DNA of 64,000 bases from Ulota crispa. Taxonomy: Eukaryota > Streptophyta > Bryopsida > Orthotrichales > Orthotrichaceae. The stretch covers positions 12,152,817 through 12,216,816 of the forward strand of contig OY987249.1 of the NCBI GenBank assembly GCA_963920765.1. The letters are read 5' to 3'. The notes under the pieces were generated by a model that was not told the origin of the DNA, did no database searches, and saw only the letters and a program-made list of their open reading frames with translations. This document shows positions 36,075-45,413 of this stretch, one piece after another. Each line of letters opens with the position of its first letter. Position 1 is the first letter of the stretch. A program made the translations under genes and the position numbers.

Positions 36075-37023
36075 CCCTTATAGGTCCAAGCCCTTTTTTT
36101 GGAACATCATGAAAACTGCCACTTTTGGGGGAATGAGTAGAATGGTAGGAAATAAAACGTTTTTTTTGGAAATCTAACCATAAAATTTTGCCCTAGACTA
36201 GGGGTGGTACTTGTGCAAAAAAAATCAGCTCATTCTAGATGTACACCAGTGAGGTATTGACCTCTGAAGTGAAAAAAAAGTTAATTCCTTACTGCCCAAA
36301 AATTTCAAAAGCCTTTGACCACTCCTATATCAAAGAAATTGCTTTACGCAAGACTGAGGTTTTTTTCCCATGCAAACGACCAAGTTGGGTATATGTGGGA
36401 GAATTGTCAAATGGATTGGAGGTGTGAATCATACTTTGTAAAATCTTGCAATGCCATAAGGCCATGAAATTTGCATATACACTAGGTAAAATTGGAGGAT
36501 TTATGCAAAATTGAGAAATCTGAGTTACTTTGATCCATATGGTGAGAACCAAGGAATCTTAGTCTACTACAACTTGGAAAAAAAGAAGTTGAAAAACAAA
36601 TACACAAAGAGCTCAAAAAAGTAAAGCACCAAATTTTACAAGGGGCAAAAGGGATGGAGGTTTGGGAGTCCCAAACACCTACCCACAAACTAAAACTTCT
36701 CATAATTTTCACCTCATCAATAAAAATTGAATGATTTAAAGCTTTCCACATATACATAAATCTAAAGAACCAATTTTATATCTTTATTTATTTTAAATGC
36801 AATTTTTTAAATTTGGGCCGCTCAATTTTCCCTTGTTTTTCAGAGATGTATGCATAAACTCTTCAATAAATGTCGGAATGAAGAAAAAAATTTGATGCCC
36901 ACATAGATATTTGAATTCCCCATCTTTGATAAAAGTTTCAATAAATCACACAAAGTAGTTTTGCTAGAAGTACATGCCCAAAACCCCACTTGGCCCTTGT
37001 GGAACCACTTGGGCCTGTAGGGG
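36075..37023. mobile_element. TTAA-flanked (piggyBac-like) element, copy E, inverted
   Basis: TTAA (36071-36074) then CCCTTATAGGTCCAAGCCC; right end GGGCCTGTAGGGG then TTAA (37024-37027). It has the same orientation as copy C. Positions 36394-36940 are identical to copy C except for one base. A solo right-type end, GGGTCCTTCAGGGG then TTAA, occurs at 37641-37658 without a visible partner. Confidence 0.78.
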
Positions 37024-37779
37024 TTAAAAAAAATGTGTTGTTTGTAGTCAATCAACTAGGAACTGTTGTTGAAGAACAATCGCTGTTCGGAGTCATATTA
37101 TTTGAAAATTAAGCCGCTATTAAATTTCTTCGAGATAGTGTCTCTATTGTTATAAATTTTTGGGCTTTGTAACTCACTATTCTAAAAATTTGTTCTTGCA
37201 ACACCATTTTTTTATTTTAGCAAAATTTGTTCACAATCAACAAGCTCAAAGTGTAAATACTTGTATCCTAATTTTGCAGTTAAAAAAAAATCTCTTGTGG
37301 CCATATCTGCACCACTAAAATTTACCAGATGACTTGAGAAGCTACCGGTTTAAAAACAAACAAAAAAACCTTGAGGTGCATATGGCGATGTCATCCCTTT
37401 TGCCCTCCAAAAATTAGTTTATGTTTCAAAGCAGCAAATATTATCCCTTGAACTTCACAAAAGCCCTTTACAGCCGTATGTACATACGTATTTGAGCTGC
37501 TCTTAGGGCTTTCCAATTTTTTATGCACCCACCATCATACAACCCTTCAATATGTATGATTGTAACACTTAATTTCTAGCTGATTCAAATATCTGAATAT
37601 TGGTTGTGATTGTATTTGGTACCGTAGCTCCAGAGCCCAAGGGTCCTTCAGGGGTTAAAAATGAAAGAAGATTCTGTCTAGAGAACGCCAAATAGAAACC
37701 AGGACGTAAAATCAACTGGTAAAATACTAGAATCTACTTTTACTTGAATGCTTCTAACTAAATGTTAGGCTTTTAGGGC

Positions 37780-38629
37780 TTAGGCTTTAGCTAGATCAGT
37801 GACGAACAGGGCTTCACTAGCCCGAAGTCCCGGACACGGCGGACAGGATCCTTGCAGTATCGATAATACCTGCACTCCCTCCTTTCGAGGAACTTGAGGA
37901 AAAGGAGTGCATTCGCCTAGGTGGGTACACTCGCGTACGCCTGCCAAACCTGTTGTTGCAGCAAATTCCGGCCACCTTTCTGTGCATTGCAGGTGACAGG
38001 CCACATACAGGACCAGTCCAACCACGCACCAACCGAATGCATGCGCTCAAGCCCGATCCACTTCTCTCTCTCTCTCTCTTCTAGACACTCCCACATCCAT
38101 GTTAATTTAGATTTGTATGCGATTCTCCGGCTTCGTTTGCATAGGCAAGGCCCTTATCACAACGCACTTCACCCCTGGCGCCTCCGAATTTCGCTAGCTT
38201 TCCTTGTCCTTGAAGGTAAACCCGAAGAGATTCTAGCTTGTTCGAGAACGCCATAGTCACAATGAGCTTTGTAGCTGAAGTGACAGTGAACGATTCACCA
38301 GATTCACACAACTACGTTGCCGAACTAAACAGTCATGTGATTTGAAACCCTCGCGGCATGTTTGTGGATCCGGATGCGAAGGTTGCGTTTCTGATGGCCT
38401 TTCTATTCTTTTACTTGTTTTGGTAGGAGGAGAGCTTTTCCAGCGTGAGAAGGCAGCGGCGTAATCACGATGTGCTTTGTAGTCGAAGTGGCAGTGGACG
38501 ATTCTCCGGGTTGAAGCGCAACGAACTCCGTGGACGACGTGATCTTGTTGTTTCCCTGCTCGAACAATGTAGATCGTTTATTGTGGTATTGTGCATATTC
38601 CCCAGTGTTGATAGCGAAAGACCGAATCC
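37780..38629 (+). promoter_or_regulatory. Promoter and leader of the CorA-like gene, with a possible 5' UTR intron
   Basis: Composition becomes gene-like near 37780. A CT microsatellite runs about 38065-38081. A plausible leader intron is 38216-38426: AAG|GTAAAC donor and a pyrimidine-rich TTTTGGTAG acceptor. An imperfect direct repeat of about 45 bp (38257-38302 and 38464-38509) begins each time with an ATG and starts a short open frame (MSFVAEV.. and MCFVVEV..). If the intron is real, the first copy is removed and the second remains as an upstream open reading frame. Confidence 0.4.
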
Positions 38630-41600
38630 ATGGCGTTCAGTTCGAGATCGATCTCTCGGATTGTTCCTGTTCTAACAACGCGCGGCTCAGAGTCAGAGTC
38701 CGAGATGGAGCGAAGCGTACACGGGGAGGATCAACGGCTGCACTTCCCAGGAGCAGTGCGGAAATTCGCGTACAAATTTGACGGCCATGGAAGCTTTGTG
38801 AAGAAAGGGTGGGATTTGACGGAGGACGTGGCGGAGGGGTTTTGTTGGTACCATGTCGAGCTTCCGAGGTCAAGCCAGAAGCTGTCGCTATCGGCGGAGT
38901 ACCTCATCGACGTCCTCTGCCCGCCTTTGAAGCTGCAAGAGATTCTAGCTCTGGTTTCCAGTGGTCCGTTCTGCGGCACAGTGGAAGGGGCGGTGGTGTT
39001 TAGGGTTAACTCCGCTGGGCCTTGTGCAAGCAAATTCACGCAACGAATCTCCGCCTTGGTGACGGAGAATCGAGTGATCAGCGTCTCTCTGGGTCGCGTG
39101 TCCAGGTGGGGAATGCTATTTCATGAGCAGGATTCCATGAGCTGTGAGCAATGAGCCAGGATTTTTGCATAAATAAATAATAATAAATTTTGTACATAGG
39201 ATCTTATTATAATTGTGTAGTTTAAACTATCATCTCTTGAAAAAAACTTGCTGTTTTTTTAGTTATTCCCATCGATTTTGAGTTGAGAATCCGTTCTAGC
39301 TCACAAAATCTTGAATCCCTGCTCATGGCTCACAGTTTTACGCTCACCAAATAGCGTCGTCCTGTCCAGGTTGGACTTCTCCGCCGCGTCCACGAGGTCG
39401 CTGTTGTCGGAGGTGCCTCGGATTGAACCCAGGGGGCGGAGCAGCGGCGGCGAGGGGTTGAGTCATCTGGGGATTACCAAGTATGGCGGGTTCGTCATCC
39501 AGGAGCATGTCTTGGAGTTTCTGTTGAGCAGGAACACATTTGAAGAGGCTGAGAATGCTGTGCCTCGAGGCGTGGGGAACTTGTTGGTGCACATCATTGA
39601 CACTCACGTCGACCAGTTGCACGAGATTGTGCTGCACCTGGAAACCCAACTGGACGACGTCGAGCGTGAACTCGACACAGGTGAACTGCTCCTCCTCTTT
39701 CACCCTCTTTTTTTTGAAAAATCCCACTGGAAATCATTGTAAACCCTATATACATCGTTAGTACGTCACTTACAATGCGCAGCCAGGTCCATATTATGCA
39801 TAGCCACTTACTATACACTTTTAATCTTGGCCATCAAAACAACTCACATGCAATCTCAAGAGTTTCATGTTTCTCAAACTCAATTGCAACAATGACCTAA
39901 AACGTTACAATAAATTGGTGATAAGTCACATGGCAAAACCTCATCAATTTCCTATGCTTACAAAGAAGAAGACAACATTTGTAGCTCATATAGTGAAACC
40001 TATCATGCACAGTTAGTGGATGGCATATTGATGGTCACACATAAGTGTATGTACTTGTGAATTTGATTGTAGAAAGGTTACAACTTTTCAAATAAAGTTG
40101 TCATTTCATTTTTTTCACAGTACTTTCACCTCATTTACCAATTACAATAAAAATAAAAATTAGTAAAGAAATGGTACCCACCTTGTGAAAAACCGTTTGA
40201 AACCCAAATGTGCACGGTGAGTAGCATGTCTACGATATGTCTGCTTGATGATGTTTTGTGATTCTGCAGGCATGGGTGCGACGAAGAAGCAGATGCTGGA
40301 CGACCGACGGTTTCCGAAGATGCACTTGAATTTGCAGCGGTTGTTGCAGGTGGTAGCGCATGGTGACCAGGTGTTTCCCAGAGTGAAAGATAAGTGCGCG
40401 GGGAAAGCTTGGTGCTCCTCCGAGGACCTGGCCACTTTGGAGGCGTTGGTGGGGAGACTGCGAAAGCTGAAGGAGAATGTGGGCTTCACTGTGAGCCGCA
40501 TCACGGCCATTCAAGCAGGCCTGGATAGCTGGCAAGCGGAGCAGATCAATCGCAAGCTGTATTATCTCTCCTTTCTGTCCATGATGTTTCTACCGCTCTC
40601 CATTGTCACTGGAGGTCAGTGCTGCTTTCATCCTTAACCCTTTCTTTATTGCTTGTCTCAACTTTTTGGTGCACCAGTGCAACTCCTGTCTTGCAAATCC
40701 TGTCCTGCTAGGGACCCGTTTTAGCCTAGGTCAGTAAGAATTTGATTGGAAAACTTCCAAATTTGAACTCGTGAGCACTTGTAATTGCATTTAGAAGCCC
40801 CTCTGTCCCCCCTGAAGCGATCATTGAGTTGTAGTTGACCAGGTATGTATCAAACAGTCATGCAGTTACCGAGGTACATGTCAAAACGGATACATAATTT
40901 ATCTTGCTTTATGCAAACCCAAAGACATATGCATCCTTAGAATCTGTCTGTTATTTGTGAGTATGCAACTCAACAACTTCCATATCTCAACTCATGAACA
41001 TATTTGAGAATGCGTCTAGCTCCCCACTCCCAAGGCAGACCAGTCTTATTAGAGGAAATTTAGTGTAGTTGACCATTCCTGCGTCACATAGTTGTACACT
41101 CACCAAGCTTTAGAATCTATGCCAACAAGAAAATTCACACTTTCTCGTTCATCTAACATCATGCAAAACCAAGCCCATGTTCATCCTTAAAATCTACCAT
41201 TATGCGTAAGTATTTGATTCAATAACAAACTTCCATGTTTCGTGTTGTGAACACATGTGAGTGCATAGTGAAGCCCATGAATTCCTTAAAGGCAATGTCC
41301 CGTAGTCACATAATGGGGTTAAAGGAGTAGTGAACACAATGAAGGGGACCAGCGGAATTGGGAAATGTATTCTAATGCCGTGGATGTGGGGGTGTAGCGT
41401 TTGGGATGAACGTGGGAGGAGTACCGTGGACCATGCAGACAAACCCGACGATCAGCCACGGCTTCCGGAACGTCATGCTCATCTGCGCTGCCATTGTCAT
41501 CCTCCTGCTCGTCCTCTTCGGAGCCATGCCGTTGTACAACTTTCTCTCCACTTGGAGGCGTCACAGTGTCCGCTCCAGGGGACTGCGCTCTCAAAAGTCC

Positions 41601-41651
41601 ATCCGCTACCGAGCTGGTCGCCATCGCCATCCTGCCTACCTTCCCCTTTGA
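38630..41651 (+). CDS. CorA-like magnesium transporter family protein (GMN motif)
   Basis: Four coding exons, 38630-39105, 39370-39680, 40270-40614 and 41398-41651, give 461 residues with a continuous frame. Junctions are TCCAG|GTGGGG...GTCCAG|G, ACACAG|GTGAAC...TGCAG|GC, and GGAG|GTCAGT...GTAG|CG. The C-terminal half shows the family clearly: DDRRFPKMHLNLQRLLQV, VGRLRKLKENVGF, AIQAGLDSWQ, QINRKLYYLSFLSM, then GMN at residues 380-382, in AFGMNVGGVPW. Two transmembrane helices lie at about 353-376 and 402-425. GMN between the two C-terminal helices is the CorA/MRS2 signature for Mg2+ channels. The sequence resembles the plant CorA-like group of Arabidopsis At1g29820/At2g42950 rather than MRS2 proper. 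An in-frame ATG at residue 26 (38705) could be the real start. The first intron is a transposon (39107-39362). Transport activity is inferred from family only. Confidence 0.9.
39107..39362. mobile_element. hAT-like MITE acting as intron 1 of the CorA-like gene
   Basis: The 256-bp element is flanked by a perfect 8-bp direct repeat TGTCCAGG (39099-39106 and 39363-39370). Its ends are imperfect inverted repeats: GGGGAATGCTATTTCATGAGC against GGACGACGCTATTTGGTGAGC after reversal, 15 of 21 matching. A full-length relative is at 28707-28961. Eight-bp duplication fits the hAT superfamily. The last G of the left duplication plus the element's first T make the GT donor, and AG of the right duplication is the acceptor. 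Removal of 39106-39369 restores codons GTG TCC AGG TTG GAC (VSRLD). If retained, translation ends at 39154. Confidence 0.82.
40620..41320 (+). repeat. Degenerate direct repeats within the last intron of the CorA-like gene
   Basis: Three diverged copies of a block with AACTTCCA and TGAACACATGTGAG-like sequence start near 40738, 40955 and 41206. The intron (40615-41397) therefore grew partly by tandem duplication of roughly 220-250 bp. Confidence 0.4.
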
Positions 41652-41702
41652 AATTGAATTGTTGCCGAGCCCATTCCTTTCCGTGATTCTTAACTCGTGG
41701 TA

Positions 41703-42107
41703 AGGTAACATTACCCATACCCGAGCGTGTAAGGGCTTAGGGTACTTCAAGGTCTCAGAAATTTCAGGAAAAAATCCGTAGGGTTAGCCTTTTAACAAGC
41801 TATCTTGGAATGTCATTTTTGTGGAAAAAAGTATGGTAGAATATTTTATATTAGAGGGCAAAGTTATAGCTCATTGGGTCCCTAAAAGCAACTCTAGATT
41901 AATCTTGAAATTCCTTGGATGTGTTCCTATAATGACACTTGACGGTCCCAATCTTAGCCCTCCCAAAGTATATTAGCAACTGACATGTGGCAGAATTTGC
42001 TTGTGCAAGCAGCTGAGCTGCTCCACTTTGGGTTCAGTAGTGTATTACGATACCCTCAAATCTAGGGTGCGGAATTGAGTGCCGCTCGGGATTGGGTGGG
42101 TTTACCT
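41703..42107. mobile_element. TA-flanked AGGTA-end MITE, copy 6
   Basis: TA|AGGTAACATTACCCATACC on the left, and GATTGGGTGGGTTTACCT|TA on the right with GCGCTCGGG-type sequence inside; about 20 of the outer 25 bases pair. It starts 51 bp after the CorA-like stop codon, so it is probably transcribed as part of the 3' UTR. Confidence 0.7.
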
Positions 42108-42369
42108 TAGTTCAAATTTCGTTTATGCTCTCTCTCACTCTTCGGAGTCGGATTGTCGTCACGGTTTAATGAAAGACCGACCGCAGAAGATGATTTTGCT
42201 GCGGTCGATTTGTGTGTCTACGTCTGTAAAAATTGTGATGACTTGGCATAGGTTACTCTGCTTGCCTTGCTTTGAATTGTTCCCGTGGCATTGCTTTTCG
42301 TGATTCTTTGTTCTTGTTAGATCAAATTTTGCTATGCTCTCTTTTGTCCTCTCTCTCTATATACAATAT

Positions 42370-43047
42370 TTGAAACAGGTTCAACTAATACAATCAATAC
42401 AAACGTATTTTGGTTAAGTTATGTAAACTGGCGAAATGTCACGAAAATTGATATATTGTTAAGGCTTGTCTCTGTACCGAGCTTATATTTTTGAGAGGTC
42501 TGTGAACATGAGTATCGTAAATTTAAGGGGAAATTTCATGGATACCCCTGAAGTTTGCAATCTTTACATAGATACCCCTACTTTTTCAGAAATTACACAA
42601 ATGACCTTGGACCATAATTTTTAGGCATTTATTTGTTTTGTTAGTACTTTCTTCAAGGAAATGTAATGAAATAAAAAAGAAACAACTTGTGGACAAAGGA
42701 AGAAGGAAAGTGACATGCGCAACAAAACAAAGGCCTAGAAATTTTGGTCCAAGAATATTTGTGTAATATCTGAAAAAGCAGGGGTATCTATATAAATATT
42801 GCAAACTTCCGGTGTATCCATGAAATTTTCCCTATTTGAAGCAAGTTCAACTAATATACTCAGTGTGCAAACTTCAAGGGTATCCATGAAATTTTCCCTG
42901 TTTGAAACAAGTTCAACTAATATACTCAATACTGATGTGTATTTGACAAGTTATGTAAACTGGCGAAATGTCAAGAAATTTGACATCTTGTTAAGGCTTG
43001 TCTGCATACAGAGCTTTTATTTTTGAGAGTTCTGTGAACACGAGTAT
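42370..43047. repeat. Pair of about 150-bp direct repeats around a MITE
   Basis: 42370-42520 and 42896-43047 share GTTCAACTAATA, AAGTTATGTAAACTGGCGAA, TTGTTAAGGCTTGTCT and GAGAG(G/T)TCTGTGAACA(T/C)GAGTATC. Between them lie the MITE at 42526-42833 and a duplicated right end of that MITE (about 42863-42901), so a local duplication included part of the transposon. Confidence 0.65.
42526..42833. mobile_element. MITE with AGGGGAAATTTCATGGATAC ends
   Basis: The inverted partner at the right is GTATCCATGAAATTTTCCCT. Arms extend about 60 bp with GATACCCCTACTTTTTCAGA / TCTGAAAAAGCAGGGGTATC. Same family as 34281-34615 and the outer element at 61584-62857. Confidence 0.72.
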
Positions 43048-43146
43048 CAGAGGTTTATCACTATGACACATACCAATCTAAACAAATGTGTAACTACCGA
43101 AGTTTAGATTTGATTAAATATATATATATATATATTTATCATGTTG

Positions 43147-44653
43147 TATATAGAAGGGAAAACATTAAAAGTGCCCCTCGATTATTTTGAAATATCAAGT
43201 ACATCTCCATATTATTTGGAACATCAAAAATACTCTTGGTTTTGTATAAAAATATCAATTATGCTTCTAGTTATTCTTGAGAGTATCATGAAAATGAATA
43301 TCTTTGGTTTTTTTTGTGTCTCTTTTGTGCAAAGTTTTGTAAATATTGGGATGACAATGAAAATTACAAAAACTAAAATAGGAGTTGAATGCAAGTCAAA
43401 TCTTGGAAGTATACTCTTTAACCCCTAAAGGACCAAGCCCATTTTTATGTGAAAATCATTGAAAACTGCCACTTTTGGGAGAATGAGTACAAAGGTAGGA
43501 AAAACAAAATTGAAAATTCATCCGTAAGATCTTGCCCTAGACTATGGGAGGTACTTGTAGAAAAAATCAGCTCATTCTAGATGTTGAGGAGTGAGATATT
43601 GACATCCAAAGTGCAAAAAAAGTTTTTTCCCTTGCTGCCTAAAATTTTTAGAAGCCTTTGATTGCTCCAATATCAAAAAAGTTGCTCTACACAAAGTTGA
43701 GATTTACTTTTTCCATGTTGAAGACCAAGTTAGGTATGTGTGGGAGAATTTTCAAATGAATTGAAGGTGTGGATCATACTTTTGTAAAATATTGCAATGT
43801 TATAAGGCCATGAAATTTGCATATACACTAAGCAAGATTGGAGGATTTATTTAAATTTGAGAAAGATGAATTACTTTGATCAAAATGGTCAAAACCAAGG
43901 AATTTTAGTCTACAACTTGGAAAAAGAAAAGGCAAAAAAAAAGTAAAGCACCAAATTTAACAAAGGGCTAAAGGAATGGAGGTTTGGGAGTTCCATACCT
44001 GCCTGCAAACTAAAACTTCTCACTCATTAATCACAATTGAATGATTCAAAGCTTTCCACATACATAAAAATTTAAAGAATCAATTTCAAAATTTTTTAAA
44101 AAAAATGTACTTTTTAAAGAAGTTTTTTGGGCTGCCCGGATTGCTCGCCCTCCCCATTTTTCAGAAATTCATGCATAACTTCTTTAGTAAATGCCAAAAT
44201 GAAGAAAAAATTAGATGTGCACGTACATATTTGAATTCCCCACCAACCTCAAAATTTTCAAAAATTTATAAAAACTAGTTTAGTCATAGGTACATGCCTG
44301 TCCTCCATTTATCCCTCGAGGGGACAATTGATCCTTTAGGGGTTGAGTTTTACTTAGGATTTTTGCATGTAAGTCTATTGTGGCCAAAGCCATTGCATTG
44401 ATTGCATTGAACAAGATGCTTTTCTTTGCCAATTTCTTTGGTGCAAATGCAACAATCTTTGGTGCAAACAGAATGTACCAAATTCGCAATAAAAATGTAC
44501 AGAAAAACTAGGGGTACAAATGATATTTCAGAGATGATTAGAGGTATAATTGATACATTTACACAAAATCAAGGGTTATTTTGATATTTCACATAATTCA
44601 TGTATATTTAGTATTCCAAAATAATCAAGCAACATTTTATGTTTCCCTATATA
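43147..44653. mobile_element. Inverted-repeat element interrupted by a TTAA-type element
   Basis: Left TATAGAAGGGAAAACATT and CTCGATTATTTTGAAATATC are mirrored at the right by CCAAAATAATCAAGCAACAT and ATGTTTCCCTATA. The interior arms continue with AAAATATCAATTATGCTTCTAG and its partner near 44520-44570. Copy F (43422-44342) was inserted within it, so the original element was about 0.6 kb. A related pair of arms is at about 52267-52690. Confidence 0.55.
43422..44342. mobile_element. TTAA-flanked (piggyBac-like) element, copy F, inverted, nested
   Basis: TTAA (43418-43421) then CCCCTAAAGGACCAAGCCC; right end TGATCCTTTAGGGG then TTGA (44343-44346, one base off TTAA). It lies inside the inverted-repeat element 43147-44653 and shares the interior of copies C and E at lower identity. 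Confidence 0.75.
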
Positions 44654-45012
44654 AAATGAATCTTACTTTTCCTTGCAAAAAACCTTTAAAGAGATTGATA
44701 ATAACATTTGTGAGCAACTTTGTACTCTAAAAAAAATCATTATTGGTGAATATTTAATTGGTGTGTCATGTTTTGTGACAAAAAATTCCTTATGTTCTAT
44801 GGTTGAAAATCGAATCTGGACTTAAATAGTATTACATGGTGAAAAGTATATTGTGGTGAGGGTGCATGAATTTTTTTTGAAATACTTGAATTCTACATTT
44901 AAGGTGATTGTTACAATGGTTAGCAAAGTAGAAAGCATTATAATTATATATATACATGATTGTTGATGGTACCAAGCAATGCTGAAGTTCTATCACAGCT
45001 AACAATTCTACT

Positions 45013-45413
45013 ACTGTAGGTTGAGAGCAGATTCAACATGTATGTGCCAAATCAATTATTTTTTGAGAAAAAACAGATTTGACATCCGCTTTTGTAATTA
45101 AACAAGATTGGGTACTTTCAAAAAAAGTTATTATTATTTGGTATTCAAACAAATTTTCTAGTAGAATTAAGCCTTTTTCTAAGCATCTTTCACCTTCTAA
45201 AATTAGCCATTGGTATAAAACTTGCAATAGATTGAGCCCTCTTGGAATCAACCTTAAACTTCAAGTGTTAGTTAAGCTTAATGTCTTTTATAATATTGGG
45301 CATTTCAATTTTTTGATTTGTTTGACATTGGGCATTTTTGAAAAATGATTTATGAAATAATTGGGCAAATTTTGAGGAATTATTTTATGCCAAATCTGCT
45401 CTCAACCTACAGT
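45013..45413. mobile_element. MITE with 21-bp perfect inverted ends (ACTGTAGG)
   Basis: ACTGTAGGTTGAGAGCAGAT(T) at the left is exactly reversed at the right, ending CAACCTACAGT. The 401-bp element has no coding capacity and no other copy in the window. The superfamily is undetermined. Confidence 0.65.

Noticed and set aside
39105-39369. Old intron later enlarged by the MITE
   Set aside because: The 8-bp duplication coincides exactly with the splice junctions, leaving no residual intron sequence outside the element; an older intron would leave some.
41319-41750. 143-codon minus-strand frame opposite the last CorA exon
   Set aside because: A shadow of the coding strand; the plus frame has the GMN motif and correct splice phase.
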